A stretch of 24,331 nt of DNA from Chara braunii (taxonomy: Eukaryota > Streptophyta > Charophyceae > Charales > Characeae): assembly GCA_003427395.1 (NCBI GenBank), contig BFEA01000246.1:832295-856625 (forward strand), written 5' to 3'. The notes beneath the pieces were generated by a model that saw nothing but the letters and a program-made list of their open reading frames with translations, was not told where the DNA came from and ran no database searches. This document shows, one piece after another, positions 1-8,326 of the stretch (positions are counted from its first letter, which is position 1; each line of letters opens with the position of its first letter). The position numbers and the translations under genes were made by a program.

Positions 1-452
1 CATCCTATTGGGGGGGCAGTGGTCGAAAGGGTAACGCCTCACGTCTGCCCTGTTGGCCTGCTGCTCCCTCATCAGCCAGTATCTCCCAGCCGAGACCGAG
101 AGCGAGCTGCTCTTCAGGTCCATAGGTGTCTATCCTACTCTTGCGTGGGGTCAGTGTCACGGGGGAGGTGGAAGGGTCCCCGTTCAGCTTGCGCAAGCTT
201 AGAGCAATCCCCTACTACCCCCCGAATGATTCACCGAAACGAAAAAAAGGGAAAGAAACAAAGTATGAGAAAAGGAGGGAAAGAAAAATAGGACAAAAAC
301 AAAGAAAAACAGGAGAAAGAAAAAACAAAAATGAAAAACGACAAGGGAATGCCAACGGTAAGACGACAACGCAGAAGGTCCTTATTCCCGCGGGGGCAGC
401 TGTCTCTCGTCCACAAGCTCTCCCTCCCAGCCATCGCTGATACCCCTGTATG

Positions 453-454
<2 letters not shown>
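1..454. other. gene-free flank with A-rich purine tract
   Basis: No reading frame here looks like a protein. From about 235 to 345 the plus strand is almost entirely A and G with many A runs, which produces lysine-rich open frames that are a composition artefact. The rest has no recognisable motif. It may be the outer part of the retroelement relic that follows, but nothing visible proves that. Confidence 0.5.

Positions 455-523
<69 letters not shown>
455..523. repeat. (TG)n microsatellite
   Basis: An uninterrupted TG dinucleotide run of about 34 units. It generates artificial Cys-Val and Thr-His open frames on the two strands. Length polymorphism is expected. Confidence 0.98.
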
Positions 524-524
<1 letters not shown>

Positions 525-1095
525 GGTACCAGATACCCGACATCGGTACTGGAGTGCTGAAGACTAGTCTTGCTATACCAGTGCGCTAGGGAATTCAAGA
601 CCAAGACTACAAGGAGAACCCTGAAGGAGAAGATAGCTGCAATGATCAGAAGGAAGACGGGTGAATATCAGATTGAAGATCAATGCGAGGGTAAAGTATA
701 GCCATCGGCTGAGGAAGAGGAAGATTCACGACACAGTGGTGTTGTTTGTGGAGACAAGCAGAATTCACCCGGTGCTAAAGACGGAGATGCAGCGCTGGGT
801 TAGAGTGGTGTGGAAGAAGAGCAACACAGATGAACATGTCCTGACCAACCATCGGAAGGCAGCAAGGGAGGGTTCGTTGCTGCGTACGTGCAGCCAGAAT
901 CAGCTACCAAGAGTGGAAGGACATGTGTTAGCTCGTGCTGCACAATGCTCAGTGGTTCCCCTGTTTCTACACAACGGGAAGAATGTGCTGCAAAGGGATG
1001 GTGAGGCAAGATCGACGGATGCGCAGCAAGCTTTTGGATGGTCCTTGGGGGCGGTCATGAGGAGAGATCTGTACCAGGTAGCTGACCTGAGTGAT

Positions 1096-2865
1096 TTGCA
1101 AGAGAGAGTTTCAGACCGACGGAGACTAGGCCTGCATACTCTGAAAAGCAGGCGAGGGAGATAGCAGCAAGGTTGAGCCACCTGGTAGTGGTCCCGGTGG
1201 ACAGGAACACAGGTGACCTGGTGGTCATGTGCCCTTCAACTTGCCACCATGGCCTCCAGATGATGTTCAATCTCAACGTAGCCTACCAGCAAGTGTCGAG
1301 GATGACCGAGAAAGAGGGTCTAGCTCAGGTGAGGAAGGAGTTCAGAAAACTAGCCCTTGACAAGGTAGGGGCCTGGAACCCAGCAGCCAAGCTTGGGCAG
1401 GTGTATGTACTACCGAAGCATAAGGATCTGACGAGGTGGAGGCCTATTGCACCAACGAATGCAGAAGGTTCCAGGACTGCGGGGAGACTAGCACAGGCGA
1501 TGAACTTCTTACTTGAAAGAGTCCCCAAAGCCAAGCACTTCAATCTGAAGGCCACGGCGATGCTGAAGCAGAACTTGGAGGTAGCCGGAAGAAAACTCGG
1601 TATTTTTGGTGAAAAGTCAATGGCACTGATGGCTAGCTTTGACATCAAGGAGATATTCACGTTGCTGCCGCCCTGAGCAATTGAGCGAGCCATAGATTGG
1701 CTGCTGCAGCAACGGGAGTTGAGAGGGGTGTTCAAGCTGAGCCTGAGCAGACGTGGCCGGGTAGTAACCTTGAACCGGAAGAGCCATGGACCAGGCTATG
1801 TTACGATTAGGTTCTCCCAGATCCGGCAGATGGTAAGCTATGAACTATAAAATACATATATTGTGTGTGCGAAGACGGTTCTCAAGCAGGTTGTGGGTAT
1901 CCCCATGGGGAAGAATTCCAGCCCCTCGCTAGCTTGTGTATTATGCGCAAAGCATGAGGTGGACTTTATAAGCTCACTGAGGCGGATCAAAGGCTGATAC
2001 ATGGGGTCAGGCTGGTAGACGACGTCACGTTGGCGGTGGCTGTGACATGGGTGACCTTCGGAGCGTAACGGAAGAGCCCTGGACCAGGCTATGTTACGAT
2101 TAGGTTCTCCCAGATCCGGCAGATGGTCAGCTATGAACTAAAAAATACATATATTGTGTGTGCGAAGACGGTTCTCAAGCAGGTTGTGGGTATCCCCATG
2201 GGGAAGAATTCCAGCCCCTCACTAGCTTGTGTATTCTGCGCAAAGCATGAGGTGGACTTTATAAGCTCACTGGGGCGGATCAGAGGATGATACATGGGGT
2301 CAGGCTGGTAGACGACGTCACGTTGGCGGCTGCCTATGACACGGGTGACCTTCGGAGCGTAACGACGACAAGACGTATTTGTCAGAAGTTTGTGAAGACG
2401 TACGGGGAGCAGATCGTGCTAGTAAGGACGGATGACGGGTCCAACTCTTGGGACTTCTTGGGGACCAGGGCTGCAGCGTTACCAGGCCCTATCACGTTTG
2501 GTATCCGGCCCAAGGATAAGAATGAGGGGGCCAAGTTAGAAGACACCCTAGCCTTCAAATGTTTCCAGGACTTCGCTTCATATTCAGATAAGCGAGCGAA
2601 GGCGGGCACGGTGATTGCGGCGCTGCACAGGATCAGGCATCATGCCAGTGACCCAACGACAGGAGTCCTGGCAACGCTTTCCATCAGTATAGAGCTGGGG
2701 CGCCCAGGGATCTTTTCCAATGCTCTGGTGGTATTCGCCAGAGCCACCGTCCCGTTCGGGGCAGCGTTGAAGACGCTGACCGAGCAGCCGGTCAGATTAC
2801 TGAATGACGGAGCCCCCGGGGGGAGGGGTAAGGGAGAGTGCGTTACGATCGCCCGTGTGCAGTAG
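1096..2865 (+). pseudogene. decayed reverse transcriptase, Penelope-like affinity
   Basis: The translated pieces follow the motif order of a reverse transcriptase. A segment with VVVPVDRNTGDLVVM lies near 1180-1220, YVLPKHKD and RWRPIAP at about 1405-1455, SFDIKEIFTLLP ending at 1675, GIPMGKNSSPSLA in the duplicated part, VRLVDD (the catalytic Asp pair) near 2300, and FLGTRA near 2455. The LPKxHK, RPI, FDIKxxFT, GxPMG and VDD series is known from Penelope-like and related non-LTR enzymes, hence the family call. The frame is broken by a TGA right after LLPP (1674), by a TAA in the first duplicate copy, and by frameshifts just before each VDD segment. The segment 661-1095 is open in a different frame and may be a shifted N-terminal part, but I cannot recognise it. 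No GIY-YIG endonuclease domain is visible downstream. The last open piece runs from 2287 to 2865. The copy is surely inactive. Confidence 0.75.
1776..2363 (+). repeat. 293-bp tandem duplication inside the reverse transcriptase relic
   Basis: Two head-to-tail copies, 1776-2068 and 2069-2363, are nearly identical. Each spans the stretch from the GPGYV segment through GIPMG to the VDD catalytic pair and the following GDLRS. The first copy carries a TAA in GAACTATAAAATAC, where the second reads GAACTAAAAAATAC. The first copy also differs by one base in length shortly after its VDD codons, so it is out of frame there. The high identity implies a duplication younger than the decay of the rest of the gene. 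Confidence 0.93.
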
Positions 2866-2917
2866 GGAAGGTATGTAGAGCGGAAGCAAGAGGTAGATAC
2901 CCGGTCCCGTTGCTTAC

Positions 2918-3093
2918 AACCGGGCTGTACACTAGACCAGAGTGGGAGCTAGGGGCAGAAGTGGTGGTGGTAAGTGTAGTTCTGTATGGTAGGAGGGAGG
3001 GGAGCAGAGCCCGGGGTGAACCGAGTTGTACACTAGGATGGATAAGGGTGAACCCCGGTTCCGAGCGCTGAGAACCGGGTTGTACATTAAGAC
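2918..3093 (+). repeat. three degenerate copies of an AACCGGGTTGTACACTAG motif
   Basis: Similar 20-base motifs start at 2918, 3019 and 3073, each reading close to AACCGGGTTGTACACTAG. They lie just downstream of the reverse transcriptase relic and could be part of its 3' region. Spacing is irregular (101 and 54 bases). Function is unknown. Confidence 0.55.
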
Positions 3094-3660
3094 CGCCCAT
3101 GAGAGATCGGGCCCGGATGGTAGCGGTGGCCGTAGGTAGTTGTAGTCGGGCAGGTGGGAAGGCGGGGTAATGGGATAGGCGTGGGGAGAAGTGGTGAGGT
3201 AGACCGGTCCGGCAAGGTGCCAGGTGTGCGCTGGCGGGCGAGGGTCGGTAGGGCCCATATCAGAGTCGTCAGGGCCAGCAGCGTCGGAACCGGTTACCTG
3301 GGGGGTCGTTCCAGACTGGCAGGTACCTAGCATGAGAAACAGGCCTGGTGCAGAGGACGTGTAAGGCCGGGACTAGCCGGTTTCGCAGCGTAGGCCCCTA
3401 CCGCTGGCCAGTACACGTGCAATTTGGAAATACCTGGCGCAACGGGAGGCGCACACATGAGGTTGGCAGGAAGAAGGGGTGTGCGTACGGACATGCCAGG
3501 TCAGTTACAAGCAAGCTGAGTCGAGGCCCGCCCAGTCAGTTGCAGACATGGAGACAGTGTCAGCTATAACTTTGAAGGGCAAGGCTGGAAAGGCCCTCTT
3601 TGCTCTGGGTGGTTTGCTACGGTGGATGGGGGAGTGTGGTTGCCCCTTGATAAGTCCTGG

Positions 3661-4800
3661 TGCGCAGCCAGGCAAAACGCGTCGGGGAATGTGCGCGTGG
3701 AGCTGACGGTCCGTGTAGGAGCTCCAATGTTCATCATTGAGACATGGACGCATAGCTATTGGCCTCGTTGTTTCATTTCATTTCATTTCATCTTCTTCTT
3801 CAAAGCCCTTGCACATTTTGCAAAGGGCACCAAGACATTCAAGGAGATTTGGAAAAGGCTACTTGAGTGACTGGTATTTTGGAACGGCGATCAATCTCTA
3901 GTCCATCTTCTTCATAGACCCTAAGTTTTACAGCCCTGCGTTAGCACCTTCGCTGCGGTCGAAGCCCTGTTCCTGTGAGGTAGCAAATAGTTAGGTCTGT
4001 AGTAGGCCTAAAGAAAGCTGCTACGGGATTCACTGCTTCTGCCTAAAAGGCGGACGAGTAGTGGCTGTATGTATATTCTGCCCGTTCCTCGTAACTTTCG
4101 GCTTTCTGAAATTATTGTACTGCTCTTTATTTATCGGACTTAAATCGGGAATATTAGTAGGTTGTTAGAAGCTTATTTCAAATTTCTGTGTGTATTTCGG
4201 ACTTTTTAAAAATCGGGTTATCAGTAGGCTGTAAAAAGCATCTTTCAAATTTTCACTGCTGGTCACACGGGCTAGGTCTCAGCCCTACCGAATTTCCGGA
4301 TTTGATAGTACCAATGCAGGGTGGAAATCAACAGCCTAGGATTAATACGATTGACATAAAAAAAGACTATTGGCCTGAATAGTACTATAGTTTGAGCTCG
4401 AAATTCCGCTAACTGCACATGTGTCCAGTAGTCCCATTGTTTCCTTTTCCGTGGAACCGGTCAGTACCTGCACTACTGGGAAGAGGAAATTGGCACGCTG
4501 TTGGGATTTGCAAATTAGCGGGCAGAAACCGATAGGTTGTTATGCTGCAAATTTTGAATTCGAATTTCACGGGCCATACCGCCCATACGTCACTGACTGA
4601 ATGCAGTAGAAGAGGACAAGCGTGTGTGACTACGCCTGTAGATAGAGGATCAGTATATGTAGAGGGCAAGGCCTTTTCTATTCTCAGACTGGTCGGAATG
4701 TTGGGTGGTGCCGTAAGGCGGATCTGGGGAGAAACCCCCTGAGGAGTGCAGGAGCGCAGCCTGGGCCCAAGAAAACGCGTCCGGGAATTTGCACGTTTTC
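3661..4800 (+). repeat. dispersed pair of related segments (3661-3700 and 4753-4800)
   Basis: Both segments share the layout GCGCAGCC, then AAAACGCGT, then CGGGAAT, then a TGCGCG or TGCACG block, followed by similar flanks. They are on the same strand and about 1.1 kb apart. Divergence is substantial, so this is either an old duplication or two copies of one dispersed repeat. The family is not recognised. Confidence 0.5.
4128..4257 (+). repeat. diverged tandem pair of about 65 bp
   Basis: Unit one (4128-4191) and unit two (4193-4257) both run TATTT, CGGACTT, ATCGGG, AGTAGG, TGT, then CAAATTT. They differ by small indels. The sequence is AT-rich and non-coding. Confidence 0.7.
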
Positions 4801-5130
4801 AACTGAGAGCTGTACATGCGGAGAAGTATTGAAATATCTTGTCGATGCGTGCACGGGAAGCAGTCTATGGCCACTGTTTTTCACTATTCAACCTCCTGCG
4901 TACAAGGCCGCCCACGTGGATGTAGGTTGAGCGGCGGCTGCCCACACCCCCGTGTGTCATATCGACCCACTTGCACACAGCCAAAAGGCAAAGAGGCAAA
5001 GAAAGAGGAAAGGAACAGCCAAAAATAACAAAACAGGGGGAAACAAACATGAACAAATCCTAGATGACAAGTCCCACATGCAAGCACCGGCCCCTCCGTC
5101 ACAGGCCAAACGACGGGACAAAACCAACGA

Positions 5131-5244
5131 GGATATCAAAACACTCTTGCCTGCAAACAAGCAAAATCCCAGATAACAAACCTTTCATGGATATCAAAAC
5201 ACCCTTGCCAGCAAACAAGCAATCCCATATAACAAACCTTTCAT
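5131..5244 (+). repeat. 57-bp tandem duplication in the left foldback arm
   Basis: Units 5131-5188 and 5189-5244 both start GGATATCAAAACAC and end ACAAACCTTTCAT, with a 2-base length difference. The right foldback arm does not show the duplication, so it arose after the arms separated. Confidence 0.9.
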
Positions 5245-5458
5245 GCTCGCCAGCTACTCTGCGTCCACTCCAAGACTCCTTTGCGATTGTTATTTGTTGC
5301 AAGAACTGGTATCGCTTCCATCTTTCTGATGCTTCGCTGGTCTAAACTAAAATACTGGGACACCACCAACGGCAAAAATAACATAAAAGACAATCCCAGA
5401 TGACGATTCCCACAGAAAAGCGCCGCCCCCTTACACACAGGCCGAACAACGGGAAACA

Positions 5459-5532
5459 GCCACCTAGGACCCCAAAAGGATAAGGAAAAAAAACGGCCAC
5501 CTAGGACCCCAAAAGGATAAGGAAAAAAAACG
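5459..5532 (+). repeat. perfect 37-bp tandem duplication in the left foldback arm
   Basis: Two identical 37-base units (5459-5495 and 5496-5532) begin GCCACCTAGGACCCC and end in an A-run followed by CG. It is specific to the left arm and looks recent. Confidence 0.95.
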
Positions 5533-6488
5533 GATTACAGGTCCCACACGAAATCACCGCCCGGGGCATCACCTACCGTAAGCCCAACACGGGGACGAAA
5601 CCAACCGGGATGCAGACAAAGGTGCCAAAAATACCAAAACAAATTCTGCCATAACCATAATAAAAAAACAGAACCATACAGTAGGTCCGCAAAACAAAAT
5701 ACCCCAACAATGGGGAAGAGCAAAGCAGAAAAAAGGGGGGTACAAAGAGTATATGGTAATGTATATAGTCAAACAGCTATATGGCTCCATTTTTTCAAGT
5801 ATGGTTAGGCAGAATTGTTTGGTATTTTTGGCACCTTTGTCTGCATCCCGGTGTTTTCATGTGGGACTTGTCACCCGTTTTTTTTTTTCTTCTTTTTGGC
5901 ATCCTAGTTGGCTGGTTCCCCTTGTTCGGCCTAACGACGGGAGGCGGTGGTTATAGGTGGGAATCGTCATCTGGGATTGTCTTTATATTTTTTTTGCCGT
6001 TAGTGGTGTCCCAGTAGCGTCCAAATAGGAATACCAACGTCTTGATGACGAACAAGGCCATCTGCTGTGTATAGATATGTATCTGGGATTCCGTTTTTTG
6101 CAGACAAGAGTGTTTTGTCCTGGGTGGTCTTGCCCCGTCGTTTGGCCTGTGAAGGAGGGGCGGTGCTTGCATGTGGGACTTGTCATCCAAGATCCGTTTC
6201 TGTGCTGTTGCTTATTGCCCCCTGTTTTGTTGTATTTGGTTGTTCCCTTCCTCTTTTCTTTGCATCTTTGCCCTTTGGCTGTGTGCAAGTGGGTCTATAT
6301 GACACACAGAGGTGGGGGCAGCCGCCGCTCAACCTACATCCACCTGGGCGGCCTTGTATGCAAGAGGTTCTAACCAGGGGGAGTTGTAAGGAAGACGATA
6401 AAAAAATGATTTTTTTTTTTCTTTTTGTTTTCTCCTTTTCTTCGCATTTGCGCTCTGATAACTTTGTGACGATATATATTGTAACAAA

Positions 6489-7207
6489 CAGGGTAACCAG
6501 CGTTCGGGACGGACCGAACGCCCGAACCCGAACGCCCAAACGTATGGGACCCCTTGGGGATGCGTTCGGCCGTTCGCGGACCCAACAAAAAAAAAAAAAA
6601 AAAAAAGTCATCAAAAAAATCTGAAAAAAAGATATGTTATGGAGAAAAATAAACTAAACAAGATTTGCCTGAGCATTACATCCGAATTCCTTACCAAATT
6701 TGAAATAAAAATAAAATACGGAAAACAAATACTAATAATAAAAATAAATAAAAATAAAAAGAGAATTAAATTTAGTGAGTGCACGAGCATGTTTTCAACA
6801 CCACCATCTTTGGCGATTTTTCATTTTTTTTTGGGCATAGCTAAATGCCCTGAAAATTTATAGAGGTGTACTTCACATAATACAAAACCCACTAAGAAAG
6901 TTTCAAAAAATAATAAAATTGTTTAGACCCCGAACTAAAGTGAAAACAAAAAGTAAAGAGTGAAAAAATACGTGGGCGAGCACGTTTTGACACCGCCATC
7001 TTTGGCGATTTTTAATTCTTATTTGGCTCAGCCAAATGACTTGAAAATTTACAGGCATGTACCTCACGTCATAGAGAACTCACAAAAAAAAAAAATCAGA
7101 AAAAAATAATTTTTTTTAGGCCCCGAAATAATTTTTGGCGGTGGCCTAACACCGTCGGGTTCAGCCCCCGTACGGGACCCCGAACGCCCGTACGGTTGGT
7201 GACCCTG
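6489..7207. mobile_element. hAT-like non-autonomous element (MITE), 719 bp
   Basis: The element starts CAGGGTAACCAGCG and ends as the reverse complement of CAGGGTCACCAACCG. It is flanked by GTAACAAA (6481-6488) and GTCACAAA (7208-7215), an 8-bp direct repeat with one mismatch. CAGGG-type ends plus an 8-bp target duplication are the known signature of the hAT superfamily. Both subterminal regions are crowded with CGAACGCCC and its complement, resembling the transposase-binding arrays known from hAT elements. The interior is AT-rich and has no transposase, so the element is non-autonomous. A diverged internal tandem repeat lies at 6778-7110. It sits in the loop of the surrounding palindrome. 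Confidence 0.75.
6778..7110 (+). repeat. diverged internal tandem repeat of the hAT-like element
   Basis: Two units about 190 bp apart each contain CGAGCA or CGAGCACG, then CACCATCTTTGGCGATTTTT or its CACCGCC variant, then TGAAAATTTA and a GTAC block. They are old copies with many substitutions and sit between the two CGAACG-rich subterminal zones. Confidence 0.75.
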
Positions 7208-7357
7208 GTCACAAAAATATCGAGAGCAAAAGCGAAAAAAAAACAGAAAGGAAACAAGGAAAAAATTTCCGAAAAAATGAATTCGCTTTTTTATCTTCTT
7301 CCTTACAAATCCCGCTGTTCAGAACCTCTTGCGTACAAGGCCGCCCACGTGGATGTA

Positions 7358-7745
7358 TATATATCGTCAAACAGAGCTGCCCGGTAAGAATATATATGTT
7401 GAGGAGTGCTGGTTTAATCCACGCTGAGAGGCTCGATGGCATAAATTCCATCTTCGTAAACTACTGGGACTAAAAAAAGAAGGCCGCAATTGAGCCCCCG
7501 AAACAGATCAGGAAAGAAAGGGGGGAAGACGGAAAGGTGGTCATCAAGAAACGCATTCTCCTTTATTTGGAAGATTCTTTCTAGATGCGTGCGTCTTCAT
7601 CCTTGTCCAAGAGCCACACTAATCTTCTTTTATGAATCGTTCCAATACTAATGGACGTCCTGAACGACTTTCTTTACCCTTTCGGGTACTTTCAACTTTT
7701 AGAAACTCCCCGACTTCGTGATCACTATCATTTTTCGTACGTCTA

Positions 7746-7779
<34 letters not shown>

Positions 7780-8320
7780 GGCTAGGCAAGAAATAGCGAA
7801 ATCCTGTTTCCCCCCAACCAAAGCACCTGAAAAACATATTTCGACACTGAGTCCCGATCTCAATGGCAAGAAGTCAAGAAAGGGCTCAACCAAAGCCTTG
7901 GACGTTGTCTCAGGGCACAAGGGAGAGAACAGAATGAACCCTTCCGCGTCAACACGTGTATACAATAAAAAGTTTCACTACCTCATTCATTCTGTTTTTC
8001 TTAACTTTTTCCCCTCCCCCAATTTCATTTCCTTTTTTCTCTTCTTGAAAACTACCAGCTGTACCCTCTAATACCGGTATGTTTTGTCCAAAATAGGAAA
8101 GATAAAAAAATTCGAGGGAAAAAAATAAAAATAAATAAATAAATCAATAAATAAAATCGAGGGGGGAATATTGGCTTTCCTGTTTTGTTCATTTTCTTGA
8201 AAAAGACCAGCTCTACACTGTAATACCGGTAATCTTTTGTCCGAAATAGGACAGAAAAAGAAAGAGAGGGGGAGGTATCACAGCGAAAAGAGTAAGCCAG
8301 TAGCAGTAAAGTGAATCAGC
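7358..8320. other. gene-free stretch downstream of the proline-rich exon
   Basis: A (CT)n run lies at 7749-7776, an AAAT-rich tract at about 8125-8158, and two diverged direct copies of a segment with CTTGAAAA, AATACCGGTA and TTTTGTCC (about 8040-8115 and 8190-8260). If the GTAAGT donor at 8321-8326 is used, this stretch would be intron and possibly the next exon of the minus-strand gene. I could not pick an acceptor. Open frames on both strands cross the CT run and look accidental. Confidence 0.5.
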
Positions 8321-8326
8321 ACTTAC
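8321..8326 (-). other. candidate 5' splice donor (GTAAGT)
   Basis: On the minus strand the reading frame runs into GAGCG followed by GTAAGTGC. GTAAGT is the optimal plant donor hexamer, and the stop codon TAA lies inside it. If it is used, the exon ends at 8327 and the protein continues at lower coordinates. The preceding residues HVDNAKGAIER repeat an internal motif (HVDDVERAIHG), so the protein may well continue with more copies. Confidence 0.6.

Larger units (their letters stand above)
2866..4889. other. gene-free stretch with scattered short repeats
   Basis: No open frame here resembles a known protein; the longest are short and Pro- or Arg-rich in GC-rich sequence. A (TTTCA)n tract lies at 3774-3791, and a small imperfect hairpin (GCCCTTGCA with TGCAAAGGGC) at 3805-3828. 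Segments 3661-3700 and 4753-4800 are diverged copies of one sequence. The 4128-4257 tandem pair is listed separately. I see no RNA gene. Confidence 0.5.
4890..6369. mobile_element. large foldback (long inverted-repeat) element
   Basis: The left arm (4890-5658) and the right arm (5801-6369) are imperfect reverse complements along their whole length. For example, ACAAGGCCGCCCACGTGG on the left pairs with the reverse complement of CCACCTGGGCGGCCTTGT on the right, and the inner ends share GCAGACAAAGGTGCC with its complement. The central loop is about 140 bp (5659-5800). The left arm is about 200 bp longer, partly because of two local tandem duplications (5131-5244 and 5459-5532). No coding capacity is visible. 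The architecture fits a foldback or long-TIR non-autonomous DNA element, or an old inverted duplication. I find no clear target duplication at the outer ends. Confidence 0.8.
6335..7357. repeat. second inverted repeat, arms 6335-6470 and 7208-7357
   Basis: The right end of the first foldback continues outward. The segment 6335-6470 is an imperfect reverse complement of 7208-7357: both contain the ACAAGGCCGCCCA block, the GAGGTTC block, TTGTAAGGAAGA and a terminal TTTGTGAC. If the element between 6489 and 7207 is removed, the two arms form a palindrome with a loop of only about ten bases (GATATATATT). The arms share their outer block with both arms of the larger foldback, so this is a third partial copy of the same family. 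Confidence 0.75.

Noticed and set aside
215-604. 129-codon minus-strand frame
   Set aside because: It is built from the (TG)n run read as Thr-His and from the A-rich tract read as Phe and Leu.
661-1164. Separate protein gene upstream of the reverse transcriptase
   Set aside because: The frame starts at GTG, has no recognisable domain and overlaps a frame-shifted part of the relic, so I treat it as possible pseudogene sequence.
7718-8071. 117-codon plus-strand frame and the opposing 88-codon frame
   Set aside because: Both read through a (CT)n run and have no recognisable domain. The minus-strand one relies on a TTG start.
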